A stretch of 64,000 nucleotides of DNA from Rhizobium sp. BK376 (GCF_004341625.1 NZ_SLZG01000020.1:1-64000), one strand, 5' to 3'; shown: positions 1 through 8,879, counted from the stretch's first letter. Program-made: numbers and translations. The notes: generated by a model from the sequence alone, not told the origin.

Positions 1-97
1 TCAAGGTGGCGCCGCGCTCGTAACGCTGGGAGATCAGCTCGAACAGCAGTTCGGCGCCGGTCTTTGATAGTGGCACAAATCCCAGCTCGTCGATGGG
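1..97 (-). pseudogene. istB: IS21-family IstB ATPase remnant (partial)
   Basis: Read on the minus strand, this edge encodes about 32 residues typical of the IS21 transposition helper ATPase IstB: a Walker-B-like IDELGF stretch followed by SKTGAELLFELISQRYE. The similarity runs off the left edge of the window and stops abruptly near base 97, where unrelated AT-richer sequence begins, so the gene is truncated here. IstB is the AAA+ helper that directs the IstA transposase to target DNA. No istA is visible. This is probably the stub of an element broken by recombination, though the intact part could continue outside the window. Confidence 0.8.
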
Positions 98-677
98 ATT
101 GGGTAGCTTTACACTCACTGCGCCGTCTCCTTGTTTTACAACAGCACAGTGCAACTACGCACGAACCCGCCTGCGCTCTGCCTCGGAAAGAGGCAAGGAC
201 TTAATCCCATTAATCGCACAATCTGTAATAAAACGCAGTGAGTTTCAACTAGAAGTTTTTTCCCGCATAAATTTTCAACAGCCAGAGCGATGACGGGCAG
301 CTCAAAGACGCTTGAATGAAGGTTGACTAGGGACCCCCGCCCTCAACGAAAATGGCCGTTGAAGGCTTTGCACGAACGTATGCAACCCTATCATAGCCGT
401 GACGCTTCCCAGGCCACCCTGGGCGCAGCAAGAAACACCAGCCATATCGCGACTGCTTCAGTCCACTTCCGTCGCCAAGTTTACAGCAAAAGAAATATGC
501 CCTGATGGTCCGGATTGAACGCAGATAGGTAGTTTGTACCTTTACTGTCGGTCGGTCACCTTTATCGACGGGTAGGTGCACGAAGCGCCCCGCCCATCCG
601 GGTAATTTTATTGGGGCCAAGCGGGGCGTAATGTTCTGTTCGCCCTTCATTTCGGGGGGCCACAAGAGGAGGAAGTG
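98..677. other. intergenic, no supported gene
   Basis: About 580 bases between the IstB stub and the first small gene. The left part is visibly richer in A and T than the rest of the window. The open frames on either strand lack ribosome binding sites and resemble no family I recognise. It is probably a patchwork of mobile-element debris. Confidence 0.5.
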
Positions 678-941
678 ATGCCTACCATATTGGCCTACCA
701 TGATGTCAAAGACGTCAATCACTGGCTCGCTTCACCGCGCCGCAAAGAGATTTTCGAACCCATTGGCTGTACAAATATTCGCACGTTTGTCGATCCGCAA
801 GCGTCGAAAAGAGTTGGCTTGGTCATGGAGGTTGCCGACATGGGCCGCTTGGCTGAGTTTATGAAGACCAAGGAAGCTGCGGATGCGATGGAGTATGACG
901 GAGTGCTGCCGGAGACCCTAGTGATCCTTGCTCAATCTTAA
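678..941 (+). CDS. small hypothetical protein, likely alpha/beta-barrel type
   Basis: An 87-residue soluble protein of unknown function. The ATG at 678 was chosen because AGAGGAGG lies just upstream; an in-frame GTG at 675 is possible. It has no signal peptide or membrane segment. The alternation of short beta-like stretches (PTILAYHDV, NIRTFVD, VGLVMEV) with helices suggests a dimeric ferredoxin-like alpha/beta barrel, as in small monooxygenase-like proteins. That is inferred from pattern, not from a recognised motif. The next gene codes for a protein of the same size class about 80 bases downstream on the same strand, so the two may be cotranscribed. Confidence 0.65.
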   Translation: MPTILAYHDVKDVNHWLASPRRKEIFEPIGCTNIRTFVDPQASKRVGLVMEVADMGRLAEFMKTKEAADAMEYDGVLPETLVILAQS

Positions 942-1021
942 CGGGAAACTACAGAATTCCGCTTCGTGAACGCTACTTCGAACGTCAGAATGGCGATATG
1001 AATAGCTACTGGGAGGATGAC

Positions 1022-1291
1022 ATGACGACATTATTCGTGAGGCACGCTGTCTCGGACTACAGGACTTGGCGGAAAGTCTACGACACGTTTTCTGCGATCC
1101 AGAAGGCGAACGGCGTAACAGCGGAGGCAGTGTATCAAGCCATCGACAACCCCAATGACGTTACCGTGACCCATGAATTCGCGACTCTAGAGGCTGCTCA
1201 GGCCTTCACAAAGTTGGAAGAGTTAGGAGAGGCGATGCGGAATGGAGGAGTGGTTGGGACGCCGACAGTCTGGTTCACGAGCAAAGTATAG
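1022..1291 (+). CDS. small alpha/beta-barrel protein (ABM/cyclase-like)
   Basis: An 89-residue protein with the layout of small dimeric alpha/beta-barrel proteins: FVRHAVSDYRTWRKVYD at the N-terminus, then a strand (VTVTHEFAT) and a helix (LEAAQAFTKL). Such proteins include antibiotic-biosynthesis-monooxygenase-like and stress-responsive barrel proteins; the substrate cannot be told. The start at 1022 follows GGGAGGA with good spacing, and an upstream in-frame ATG at 998 has no ribosome site. It sits downstream of a similar-sized gene and may share its transcript. Confidence 0.65.
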   Translation: MTTLFVRHAVSDYRTWRKVYDTFSAIQKANGVTAEAVYQAIDNPNDVTVTHEFATLEAAQAFTKLEELGEAMRNGGVVGTPTVWFTSKV

Positions 1292-1592
1292 CGTCCGGAA
1301 GTGATGGGTAACCTGCCCTCCGAGATCCGTTCTGGCGCTACGAAACGCACCGGATCTGCCGGGGGATCCGACTTCTGAAAAGTGGTTCGGGCATCATTTT
1401 CGTTATCCGCAATGGCCTGATGAAACGGATGTGCCGCGTGCCCCAGTTTGTCGAAGACAATCTTCTACTGCTTGGAACGTCATCGCGGACGAGCGCAGAG
1501 GTCGGCAGGCGAAAACCGGGCGATTCCGTCAAGCGCGGATAGGGGCGGAACAACGAGAAGAGAGCTTTGACCATCGACCCACAGACTTTTGA

Positions 1593-1630
1593 TTCCGCGC
1601 AGAACTGAGTCGGCTCAGTTCTGCGCGGAA
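1593..1630. repeat. perfect 17-bp inverted repeat with 4-bp loop
   Basis: TTCCGCGCAGAACTGAG (1593-1609) and its exact reverse complement (1614-1630) flank TCGG. There is no T-run on either side, so it is unlikely to be an ordinary terminator. The position in a stretch of relics and the nearby istB stub suggest an insertion-sequence end or two ends brought head to head. Confidence 0.6.
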
Positions 1631-1714
1631 ATCAACAAACTCATATTCGTGCCTTATGGCCGCCACGATGGATATGGCTCTGCGGTCGGTCACTCACGCG
1701 CGGCAGGCGACAAA

Positions 1715-1728
1715 TTGACATGCGTCAA
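1715..1728. promoter_or_regulatory. FixK/FNR box TTGACATGCGTCAA (orphan)
   Basis: A 14-bp palindrome matching TTGAY-N4-RTCAA. No intact gene starts at the expected distance on either side. Rightward lies only the decayed TauE fragment, and the next intact start (2214) is about 490 bp away. It may be left over from a lost gene or may drive an RNA. Confidence 0.5.
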
Positions 1729-1755
1729 AGATCGAAGCTTCAAGCATCATCATCG

Positions 1756-1929
1756 TTAGACCACGTAGTCGATTGGTGGCTCGCTGTGAAGTTCATCGGC
1801 GGCGGCGTGTTCGGGATGCTGCTCGCCACACGAGTCAGCGGATGTAAGAACATCCTCAATCGCCTCTTTGGGGCACCCGTCTTTGTGGTCGTCGATTACA
1901 TCCTTTATCGGAATTCTAGAACCTTGATG
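1756..1929 (+). pseudogene. decayed TauE/SafE sulfite exporter fragment
   Basis: About 58 codons closely match the C-terminal part of the intact TauE/SafE exporter at 35603-36385: VDWWLA, FIGGG, GMLLA, LSG/VSG, ILNRLF and YILYRN all recur in order. A few residues are missing after FIGGG (the intact copy has IVGGVLGM, this one VFGM), the N-terminal three quarters are absent, and the frame runs on into unrelated residues. It is therefore a relic of a paralogue rather than a functional transporter. Confidence 0.75.
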
Positions 1930-2213
1930 ACTGTCCAAGCGTGCCCGCGTGACTGCTTGGGGCGGCAGGGTCCACGATGAAGATCCATAGCAGCCAAGCA
2001 AGGCGATCTGTTCTCTTTGATGAAAGAATTGCCCGAAAGTCTTATGGCTGAGCTCATCTTTCGCCTTCGGCTCCGGCTGAACCCCAACTTGGCGGGGATC
2101 GAAAAGCCGGATGGGCGAACACCCCGTCGAGGAAGGCGTCCTACCTTGGGCTGTTCCTCTGTGTTAAGCGTAGCCGAGTTTTTTTGCAGCCCGCAGCGAT
2201 GGGAGGTAAATGG

Positions 2214-2909
2214 ATGAGCAGATTGCATTCAGAACGACATCTCGTTGCTCGCATTGGCTGGCTGCGGGCTGCCGTCCTTGGCGCAAATGACGGTATCGTC
2301 TCGACGGCCAGTCTCATCATGGGCGTTGCATCGGCGTCGGCGGGGACTTCGCAGGTGCTTATCGCGGGGGTCGCAGGCTTGGTCGCGGGCGCCATGTCGA
2401 TGGCAGCGGGTGAATTTGTCTCGGTCAGCTCACAGGCCGACACGGAGAAAGCTGATCTCGCGCGCGAGCGTGGGGAGCTTCTGACCCAGCCCGAGGCGGA
2501 GCTCGAGGAATTGACAGATATTTATGTCGGCCGAGGTCTCACTCACGACCTGGCGAGAAAGGTCGCGGAACAACTGACGGCCAAAAACGCGCTGGAGGCC
2601 CATTCTCGGGATGAGCTCGGAATTGCCGAGCATATGGCGGCCCGTCCGATCGAAGCGGCTTTGACCTCGGCGGTGACCTTCGCGGTCGGGGCGGCATTGC
2701 CGCTTCTGGTCGTCATCCTTTCGTCCCCGCAGACAGCGGTCTACGCTGTCGCCATCGCATCGTTGATCTCCCTGGCCCTTCTCGGCGCCATTGGCGCCAA
2801 AGCGGGGGGTGCCAGTATTTTGAAAGCCAGCGCGCGTGTGACTTTCTGGGGTGTGTTTGCCATGGCGCTAACAGCAGGGATCGGCGCTCTCCTGGGCATA
2901 GCGGTCTAG
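2214..2909 (+). CDS. VIT1/CCC1 family metal transporter
   Basis: A 231-residue membrane protein of the VIT1/CCC1 family, which moves Fe2+ or Mn2+. N-terminal features are typical: LRAAVLGANDGIVSTASLI, then a small-residue transmembrane segment and AGAMSMAAGEFVSVSSQ. A cytoplasmic acidic helical stretch rich in E (QPEAELEELTDIY) follows, then three hydrophobic segments near the C-terminus (roughly residues 150-230). The length is standard. The start at 2214 follows GGGAGGT; an in-frame ATG at 2184 lacks a ribosome site. It is not close to a FixK box. Export of cytoplasmic iron or manganese is the likely role. Confidence 0.9.
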   Translation: MSRLHSERHLVARIGWLRAAVLGANDGIVSTASLIMGVASASAGTSQVLIAGVAGLVAGAMSMAAGEFVSVSSQADTEKADLARERGELLTQPEAELEELTDIYVGRGLTHDLARKVAEQLTAKNALEAHSRDELGIAEHMAARPIEAALTSAVTFAVGAALPLLVVILSSPQTAVYAVAIASLISLALLGAIGAKAGGASILKASARVTFWGVFAMALTAGIGALLGIAV

Positions 2910-3147
2910 CCGGAGTCTGCCAGGCGCAACCGTGATTTGTCGCCAAACACCGAGCGCTCGGCAATCGCCTCGGCGAGCTTCGACCTTAGGTTTGCGAACT
3001 CATTTGGCGATTTAACGTGAATAGCCGCCGATCCGCCCCACGATAGCCGGAAGGGGAAGTGTTCGGTGGCCCCTCAGGTCGACCACTCGACGTTGAAGAA
3101 TGCCGGAGGTCGAGGTGGAGAGATCGCCGATCGATCGTCCATCTGCG

Positions 3148-4518
3148 TCATCCAGTCTTCTTGCTCCCATTAACGGAAAGGACCTTCGCTTCGCAGGCCA
3201 AGGCGAACGCCGAACTGAGAAGGGCGAGACTCTCGCCTATCGCCAATCGGTTGTTGGAATTGCTAAGGATCGTAAAGCCGAAAAACAGCAGGATTAGCCA
3301 ATATGCGTTGAATGCTGTAGCGGGAATGATGCGAAAGCATGCCGCGCGATAGACCGATATGCAGGATGAGACAAGCATGGCAGCGAAGGCTACAAAGCCG
3401 ACGACACCGTAGCGGACGAGGATCTCGAGATAGCCATTGTGCATGATCGTGTAATTGACCTGATAATGCGTCCGCGGCCACAGCGTCAGCCATTCGCTGC
3501 CCCAGCCGAACAGCGGCGCCATCGAGAACAGTTGCCAGGCGTTTGACCAGAGCTGCAAGCGTTCATCCATCGAGATGGGGGTCGCGCCGTCTTTGATCGT
3601 TTGCGCGACAGCCGAACTGACGCCGTCATGCCCGCCAAAACTTTCCAGCATCGCCATGGTCGAGGAGAATGTCGGGCCCGCCGTTCGATCAATATTGTCT
3701 CGAACGCCGTAGATCCCGATAGCGAGGAGCCCGACAATGACGGCGAGCGCAAGTAACCCTTTTTGGAATTTGAGCAGGCGCATGATGACCAGGATGACGA
3801 AGGGGAAAGTGAGGCCGAGTGAAAGCCAGACCCCCTTGGATTTCGCCCCATAGACCGCAACAAGACAGACAGCGACGATCAGGGGACAAATGATCGACGC
3901 AGAAGCCGCCATCCACGGTGAACTGCGTTCGCCGGTTCGATAATGAAGCATCCAGAGGATGGAACCGATCATCAGGATCCCGCAGCAGACGGCGCCATGG
4001 ATCTGATTATGCTGAATAAGTGGCCGGATCGTCTCGCCATTAAAAATCGCCCCGAACCGGGTTGTGAACAAGAGAACGGCAAGGGCCAGGATGAAGTGAA
4101 TGGTGATCAGTCGCTCCATCTGCGACCAGCATTGCAAGAATATCAATGCCAGGGGCGGAAAGGCGAGGGGCATGAGGAACAAAAGGTCATGGTCCCCGAG
4201 CGGATGATCGGAAAGAAGGACGAATTGCGCCAGGAATCGCATGAGGGCATAGCCGCCCCAGGCGAGGCAGATCCACCCGGTGCGGCTGATGGCCGGCTTT
4301 CTCTCGGTCTTCCAGTATCGAAAGAGCGCAAGACAGACCAACAGACCGCCGGCATAGCGATAAGCGTAACTTTCAATCAAGGACGCCGACATCATCAGGA
4401 GCCAAAGGCAGCTTGCGAGGAACGGCACAACAACACCTTTGAGCTCGGGCGGCGCGACCATGTCCATCGGTTCAACCGGTCGTCCCGCGTAGCCTTCTTT
4501 GCCTGGATTTGAATACAT
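3148..4518 (-). CDS. O-antigen ligase/Wzy-like polysaccharide protein
   Basis: A 456-residue polytopic membrane protein with about ten to twelve hydrophobic segments and, near residues 330-385, a large periplasmic loop typical of O-antigen ligase/polymerase proteins: MDERLQLWSNAW, APLFGWGSEW and an HNGYLEILVRYG motif. This family joins or polymerises lipid-linked glycans at the periplasmic face. The start at 4518 was chosen for the upstream GCGGAGG; the open frame extends further but without a ribosome site. It stands alone with no glycosyltransferases beside it, so its substrate is unknown. Confidence 0.85.
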   Translation of the reverse strand: MYSNPGKEGYAGRPVEPMDMVAPPELKGVVVPFLASCLWLLMMSASLIESYAYRYAGGLLVCLALFRYWKTERKPAISRTGWICLAWGGYALMRFLAQFVLLSDHPLGDHDLLFLMPLAFPPLALIFLQCWSQMERLITIHFILALAVLLFTTRFGAIFNGETIRPLIQHNQIHGAVCCGILMIGSILWMLHYRTGERSSPWMAASASIICPLIVAVCLVAVYGAKSKGVWLSLGLTFPFVILVIMRLLKFQKGLLALAVIVGLLAIGIYGVRDNIDRTAGPTFSSTMAMLESFGGHDGVSSAVAQTIKDGATPISMDERLQLWSNAWQLFSMAPLFGWGSEWLTLWPRTHYQVNYTIMHNGYLEILVRYGVVGFVAFAAMLVSSCISVYRAACFRIIPATAFNAYWLILLFFGFTILSNSNNRLAIGESLALLSSAFALACEAKVLSVNGSKKTG

Positions 4519-4889
4519 CGTGCCTCCGCAGTTCTCATCGCCCGCTGAATGGGCACTATCCCGGTCCCTAGCACTGCTTGATGAACCGGGCGTGAGCTTC
4601 AACGGCGCCGGATCTTTCGATGTTGAAGTCTTTGTTGATCGGGTACGATCGCGAGCGGAGACCGTCGTTGAATGGATAATGGGACGTCGATGTCTGGCCA
4701 ATGGCATCAAGCTGATCCCTCGCCGAGCGCTCAGAACAAGGCCGAACCGGCACGATTGAAAGACGTCACGCTCTCGCCAAACTCCTGTAAGGCGCCCGTA
4801 AGCGTGACGCTGCAAGCTTGAGCCTCAATGATTAGGGACCGCCGCCGGGCTCGCTGAGCATCAGCATTGGGTTGGCAAGGGAGGATCAT

Positions 4890-5069
4890 ATGTCCGCTCA
4901 AGGGTATCAACGAGGCCTCGTCGACAAAAGGGGCGGTGAAGGAACACGTGGCAATCGCTTGGAACAGACCATGTTAAAACTGATCGCCCGCACAGCTGGT
5001 CCATTCATAATCGTCCTCATCGGTGTCGGCCTAACGTTCCTCATCATTAGCCTGCCAATGTCCGGCTAA
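4890..5069 (+). CDS. small single-span membrane protein
   Basis: A 59-residue protein: a charged N-terminal half followed by one transmembrane segment (FIIVLIGVGLTFLIISL) almost at the C-terminus. The ATG at 4890 follows GGGAGGATCAT. No family is recognised. A similar layout occurs in the small protein at 13975-14172. Confidence 0.55.
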   Translation: MSAQGYQRGLVDKRGGEGTRGNRLEQTMLKLIARTAGPFIIVLIGVGLTFLIISLPMSG

Positions 5070-5517
5070 GAGGAAGAGCATGCGGCCCCGTGCCCAACCG
5101 GACGAAGTACACGTCACGGATCGCCTTCGACATCCGTGACTTATAAGAACGGGTCCTTCGAGAAGGGCAAGCATTGGATTTGCGAGCACCCTTCGAAACG
5201 TTTCGGAAAAGCGCCCCTCGTCTGTCCGTAGCCGAAAAAGACAAGATCGAGGCAACCTAGCTTTCGTCCTGAACCGCCCTGCCGAGGACGGTCGAGAGCG
5301 CCGAAAGATCGAAATCAAGGCGGGGTGGGCCCCAAGGGAGGCGCGCTTGGGGTAACCCTCTGGCAGTCTACCGTTGTCGGCAGGCCAACGCTTTATCCGA
5401 ATCTCTGAGGGCCGCATGTTCGTCGATGGGGTTGATCGGTGACACGTCTCCGATATCCAGGACGTTGCACAACCTGTTTCCCGCGTGCGCGGTTCTGGAC
5501 CCCTGCCTCGGCCCGCG
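5070..5517. other. intergenic, no supported gene
   Basis: About 450 bases between the small membrane protein and the truncated metallo-beta-lactamase gene. Overlapping open frames exist on both strands, but none has a ribosome site or a recognisable motif. It probably contains the debris of the rearrangement that removed the end of the neighbouring gene. Confidence 0.4.
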
Positions 5518-6648
5518 CTACGCGGTTTTTTCCGCAGTAGGAAGGCAGGCACGCCATATTCCGAGACGAGCGAACCCGTTGAAACGGAACCAATTTCGGT
5601 GCCGGATTCGTCCGGCCTCGCACATGCCGCTTGCCGCAATGACGATATGAAAGCCGCGCATCAGGTCCAGCGCCTTCGACTGCTCCGCCGTCTCCGTGAA
5701 ACGCACGGTCTTCGACTTCAAGGCTTTGACCAACAGTTTGCCGTTGGCAAGGGTTGCTGCATGGCGCTGGAAAACCTCGGTCGCCCTTGACGCAAGCGGT
5801 GAATCTATGATGATCGGACACGCGGGCAGACTGCCCTCGTCGATCAGGACGTTGAGATCGGCAAGCAGTTCCTGAGTTCGTTCGACGGCAAATGACGGGA
5901 TTAACAGCGCGCCGTTCCGCCGATGCGCCTTTCTGACGATATCGCACAACAATGCTCGCCTCGCTGCGTCCGACACCGCCGATCGCTCCCGGTCCCCGTA
6001 GGTGCTTTCGCAGATCACATATTCGAATCCCCGTGGTGCGACGGCTGCGGTTTCGAGCAGTTTGTGTCTTGGTCCGATATCGCCTGAGAACAATAGCCGG
6101 ATCGGTGCTTCGGCCCCGGTTATTTCGATCTCGATCGAGGCAGAGCCGAGGAGATGGCCGGCATCCCAGAACCGGAAGCGAAGGCCTCCGGCAAGCTCCT
6201 GCCACGTCTCATAATCGACAGCACGGAACTGCGTCATCGCCACGCGTGCGTCTTCAGCCGTGTAGATCGGTTCTAGCTGCGCACGCTGGCGCCGGCGATT
6301 GCGCCGGTTCAGTTGCTCGACCTCGGACTCCTGTATGTGTGCGGAGTCCTGAAGCATGATCCCGCACAGGTCTATCGTTGCCTGAGTGGCGTAGATGGGT
6401 GCCTGCAGGCCGGCCTTCACCAGCTTGGGAATGAGGCCGGAGTGGTCGATATGAGCATGTGTCAGTATGACGTTGTCTATCGCCTGCGGGACGAAGGCAA
6501 ATGGCCGGTAATTCAGTTCCTTTTCGGTCTTCGATCCCTGGAACATGCCGCAGTCAATCATCGTCCGCGTGCCCTCGTGTTCCAGCACGAAACAGGATCC
6601 CGTCACCGATCCGGCCGCGCCATGAAAATGAATCGTCGGCTCCGCCAT
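5518..6648 (-). CDS. MBL-fold beta-CASP RNA-processing protein, C-terminally truncated
   Basis: A 376-residue protein whose first 330 residues match metallo-beta-lactamase/beta-CASP nucleases. It has HFHGAAGSVTGSC, the metal motif HAHIDHSG, a beta-CASP domain with GDIGPRHK and CESTYGDRER, PSFAVERTQELL and ASGMCEAGRIRHR. Family members run to roughly 450-530 residues. Here the sequence diverges right after RIRHR (near 5590) into 25 unrelated residues, so the last part of the catalytic domain, which normally includes a metal-binding histidine, is missing. Start at 6648 follows AGGAGA. The FixK box at 6698-6711 lies at the right distance to drive it, divergently from the neighbouring usp gene. 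Confidence 0.75.
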   Translation of the reverse strand: MAEPTIHFHGAAGSVTGSCFVLEHEGTRTMIDCGMFQGSKTEKELNYRPFAFVPQAIDNVILTHAHIDHSGLIPKLVKAGLQAPIYATQATIDLCGIMLQDSAHIQESEVEQLNRRNRRRQRAQLEPIYTAEDARVAMTQFRAVDYETWQELAGGLRFRFWDAGHLLGSASIEIEITGAEAPIRLLFSGDIGPRHKLLETAAVAPRGFEYVICESTYGDRERSAVSDAARRALLCDIVRKAHRRNGALLIPSFAVERTQELLADLNVLIDEGSLPACPIIIDSPLASRATEVFQRHAATLANGKLLVKALKSKTVRFTETAEQSKALDLMRGFHIVIAASGMCEAGRIRHRNWFRFNGFARLGIWRACLPTAEKTA

Positions 6649-6697
6649 CGGATTCTCCTTTGCAGTCTCGACGCTACCTCAAATGCCGCATCGCACA

Positions 6698-6711
6698 TTG
6701 ATGAGGATCAA
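6698..6711. promoter_or_regulatory. FixK/FNR box TTGATGAGGATCAA (bidirectional)
   Basis: A match to TTGAY-N4-RTCAA lying between two divergent genes. A class-II site centred at -41.5 would place transcription starts near 6663 (leftward, gene start 6648) and near 6746 (rightward, gene start 6774), both just upstream of the ribosome sites. Confidence 0.75.
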
Positions 6712-6773
6712 GGAAAGCCGGCGGGGACCGTTTAAGCTTTGGGGATCCTATTCAGAAAAGAGGGGAACCGGGC

Positions 6774-7610
6774 ATGTCAATCAGAACAGTCTTGTGCGTG
6801 CTGGACGTCAATCAATTCGAAGAGGACCTGAAAGGGGCGATTTCCTTCTGTGAAAGTCGTGGAGCCCACCTCGTGGCATTGCTCATTTCGATGGACGCAG
6901 CGCCGCCGCCGATGGGACGCTATGAGGATGTCTCGGCGCTCTGCGCGCAATTGCAGGAGGAGGCCGCGGATCGTCTTTACAAGAAGTCGGAGGAAATAAA
7001 GGCTGTGCTCGCGCGAAGCCAAACATCCTACGAGGTCCAGGAGGTGTATACGGAATTCGCCTGGGCGGACGAAGACATCGCTGAACTGGCGCTTTATGCC
7101 GACCTCGTTCTTGTCGGCGCGCAGGCGGCTGCGGATGAAGGACTTCGCCGGAAAATCATCGACGGCGCTCTATTTCAGTCGCCAACACCGATCCTGATCA
7201 ATCCCAAAAGACATGTTGTGGAACTGTCGCCCCGTTCCATCCTGCTCGCCTGGGACTCCAGCGACGAGGCTGCACGGGCTGCACGTCAGTCGATGGAGTT
7301 TCTGAAACAGGCGGAGTCCGTTCATGTGACGCTGGTCGACCCGCTGGCATCGCGAGCGGCCAATGGCGAAGAACCTGGCGCCGATATCGCAACATTCCTG
7401 GCAAGGCATGGCGTCAAGACCGACGTCGACCGCGTCGCCAGCGGCGGCAAGCGGGTCGAGGAGGTACTTCGCCAGCACGCCATCGACGTATCCGCCGATA
7501 TGGTCGTCATGGGCGCCTACAATCATTCCCGTCTGCAGCAACGACTGTTTGGCGGCGTCACGCGATCGATGGTGGAAGACACGACGCTCCCGCTTTTTCT
7601 CGCGCATTGA
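6774..7610 (+). CDS. universal stress protein, tandem Usp domains
   Basis: A 278-residue cytoplasmic protein with two Usp domains. The second is clearest, with ILLAWDSSDEAARAA at about residue 152 and the nucleotide-binding pattern VMGAYNHSRLQQRLFGGVTRSM near the end (G-x2-HSR-x6-GG-TR). Tandem Usp proteins bind ATP and help survival under energy or oxygen stress. The ATG at 6774 follows GAGGGG. A FixK box 63 bp upstream suggests induction at low oxygen. A diverged paralogue lies at 12099-12920. Confidence 0.9.
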   Translation: MSIRTVLCVLDVNQFEEDLKGAISFCESRGAHLVALLISMDAAPPPMGRYEDVSALCAQLQEEAADRLYKKSEEIKAVLARSQTSYEVQEVYTEFAWADEDIAELALYADLVLVGAQAAADEGLRRKIIDGALFQSPTPILINPKRHVVELSPRSILLAWDSSDEAARAARQSMEFLKQAESVHVTLVDPLASRAANGEEPGADIATFLARHGVKTDVDRVASGGKRVEEVLRQHAIDVSADMVVMGAYNHSRLQQRLFGGVTRSMVEDTTLPLFLAH

Positions 7611-7629
7611 GTGGGCTTCAACGCGGACT

Positions 7630-7643
7630 TTGACCACGCTCAA
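7630..7643. promoter_or_regulatory. FixK/FNR box TTGACCACGCTCAA
   Basis: Both half-site cores (TTGA/TCAA) are present, with C rather than A/G before TCAA. The centre is about 80 bp upstream of the triple-BON gene start at 7717, so a start of transcription near 7678 is expected. Confidence 0.65.
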
Positions 7644-7716
7644 TGCCGCTGACAGCCAAAGGCACAAAATCCATTCGAGGCGAATGCCTCGAGCAAATTT
7701 TTCGCAGGAGGAAGAC

Positions 7717-8364
7717 ATGAATGATCTTCAAATTCGCCAGGACGTCCTCGACGAGCTGGAATTCGACCCGAGGATCGACGCTGCCAATATCGGGGTGTCG
7801 GTCGATGACGGCATCGTCACTTTGTCCGGGCATGTGAAAAATTACGCCGACAAATTGGCCGCCGAAACGGCGGCCCAACGCGTCAAGGGCGTTCGAGCCA
7901 TCGCAGAGGAAATCGAGGTTCGCCTTCCCGCGCAGAAGAAACGTGCCGACGACGAGATAGCGGCGCGCGCGCTCGACATTATCGCATGGGATACGGCGCT
8001 TCCCGAAGGCGCGATCGAAGTCAAGGTTCAGAAAGGGTGGGTCACGCTCTCCGGCGAAGTTCGGTGGCATTTCCAGCGGATGGCAGCTCAGAACGCTGTC
8101 CAGAAGCTGAGTGGCGTATCTGGCGTCATCAACCTTCTGACGATCCGGCCGCAGCCGACCGCAGCCGACGTCAAGGGCAAGATAGAGCAGGCGCTTCGCC
8201 GTCGCGCAGAAAGCGAGCTCGACGGGATAGAAATCGACGTCGCCGACAAGACGGTTGTGCTCAAGGGAGGCGTGCGAACCTGGAGCGAAAAAGCACTTGC
8301 GGAACAGGCCGCATGGTCTGTGCCGGGCGTTTCCGTCGTCGACAGTCATCTTCAAATCATCTGA
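7717..8364 (+). CDS. triple BON-domain protein
   Basis: A 215-residue protein made of three BON repeats (about residues 1-68, 75-142 and 147-215). Each contains the strand pattern G-x-V-x-L-x-G-x-V followed by a helix, for example GIVTLSGHVKNYADK, GWVTLSGEVRWHFQR and KTVVLKGGVRTWSEK. BON domains bind lipids or other ligands and occur in OsmY-like stress proteins. There is no signal peptide here, so a cytoplasmic place is likely. The ATG at 7717 follows AGGAGGAAG. A FixK box lies upstream. A paralogue of exactly the same length is encoded at 9309-9956 on the other strand. Confidence 0.88.
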   Translation: MNDLQIRQDVLDELEFDPRIDAANIGVSVDDGIVTLSGHVKNYADKLAAETAAQRVKGVRAIAEEIEVRLPAQKKRADDEIAARALDIIAWDTALPEGAIEVKVQKGWVTLSGEVRWHFQRMAAQNAVQKLSGVSGVINLLTIRPQPTAADVKGKIEQALRRRAESELDGIEIDVADKTVVLKGGVRTWSEKALAEQAAWSVPGVSVVDSHLQII

Positions 8365-8485
8365 GACGAAGTGGGGGAGGGGAAGATTCCTCCCTCGTCG
8401 ACATCGGGCGGGATTGCGCCGGACACAGGACCGGAGCGCCCGGTCCGATTGCTGTTCCGCGAGCTTCACCACCTCGACCAGCTGC

Positions 8486-8879
8486 CGTGAGGCGGTGACG
8501 GATGTCACCTATCGACGGATGGGAAAGAGTACGTTCGAAGACGAACTTTCCGCCGCTCGGCATCTGCGCGCCGACGTCCCATCGCGGCTTTGCGACGAGG
8601 TGGCCGTCGCTCCGGACCAGATAGTGTTGCTGTCCTGCAAGTTGCCGAAGAGCGCCTCTGTCGCTTCCTTCTGAAGCAGCGCAACGGGGTTCGTCTGACG
8701 GCGCAGCCCCTAGTCTCTCCTTCATCTGCCGATGACGCGCGCGGATATCCCGATTACCTCATTGCCTCGGATTGACGGTGGAGACCGTTTCAAGGACCTT
8801 TACCAAGCTCACGTCGATAGGCGCAATCGCGCCGGGCGGGCGGCACGATATTCGGATCTCATCCGCCTCTCGGCAATAG
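8486..8879 (+). pseudogene. relic of a second FixK-type regulator gene
   Basis: Stitching the three plus-strand frames together recovers the C-terminal two thirds of a FixK-like CRP/FNR regulator. In order, REAVTDVTYRRM, KSTFEDELSAARHL, LCDEVAVAPDQIVLLSCK, VAEERLCRFLLKQ, MTRADI and the recognition helix GLTVETVSRTFTKLTSIGAI are seen, ending at a TAG at 8877. These line up with residues 97-217 of the intact FixK at 62926-63678. At least two frameshifts separate the pieces and the sensor-domain N-terminus is not visible. It is a dead copy with the ETVSR DNA-reading motif still legible. Confidence 0.8.

Noticed and set aside
4519..4815. Longer N-terminus of the O-antigen-ligase-like protein
   Set aside because: No ribosome site at the upstream start and the residues are unlike a membrane protein; the ATG at 4518 has GCGGAGG.
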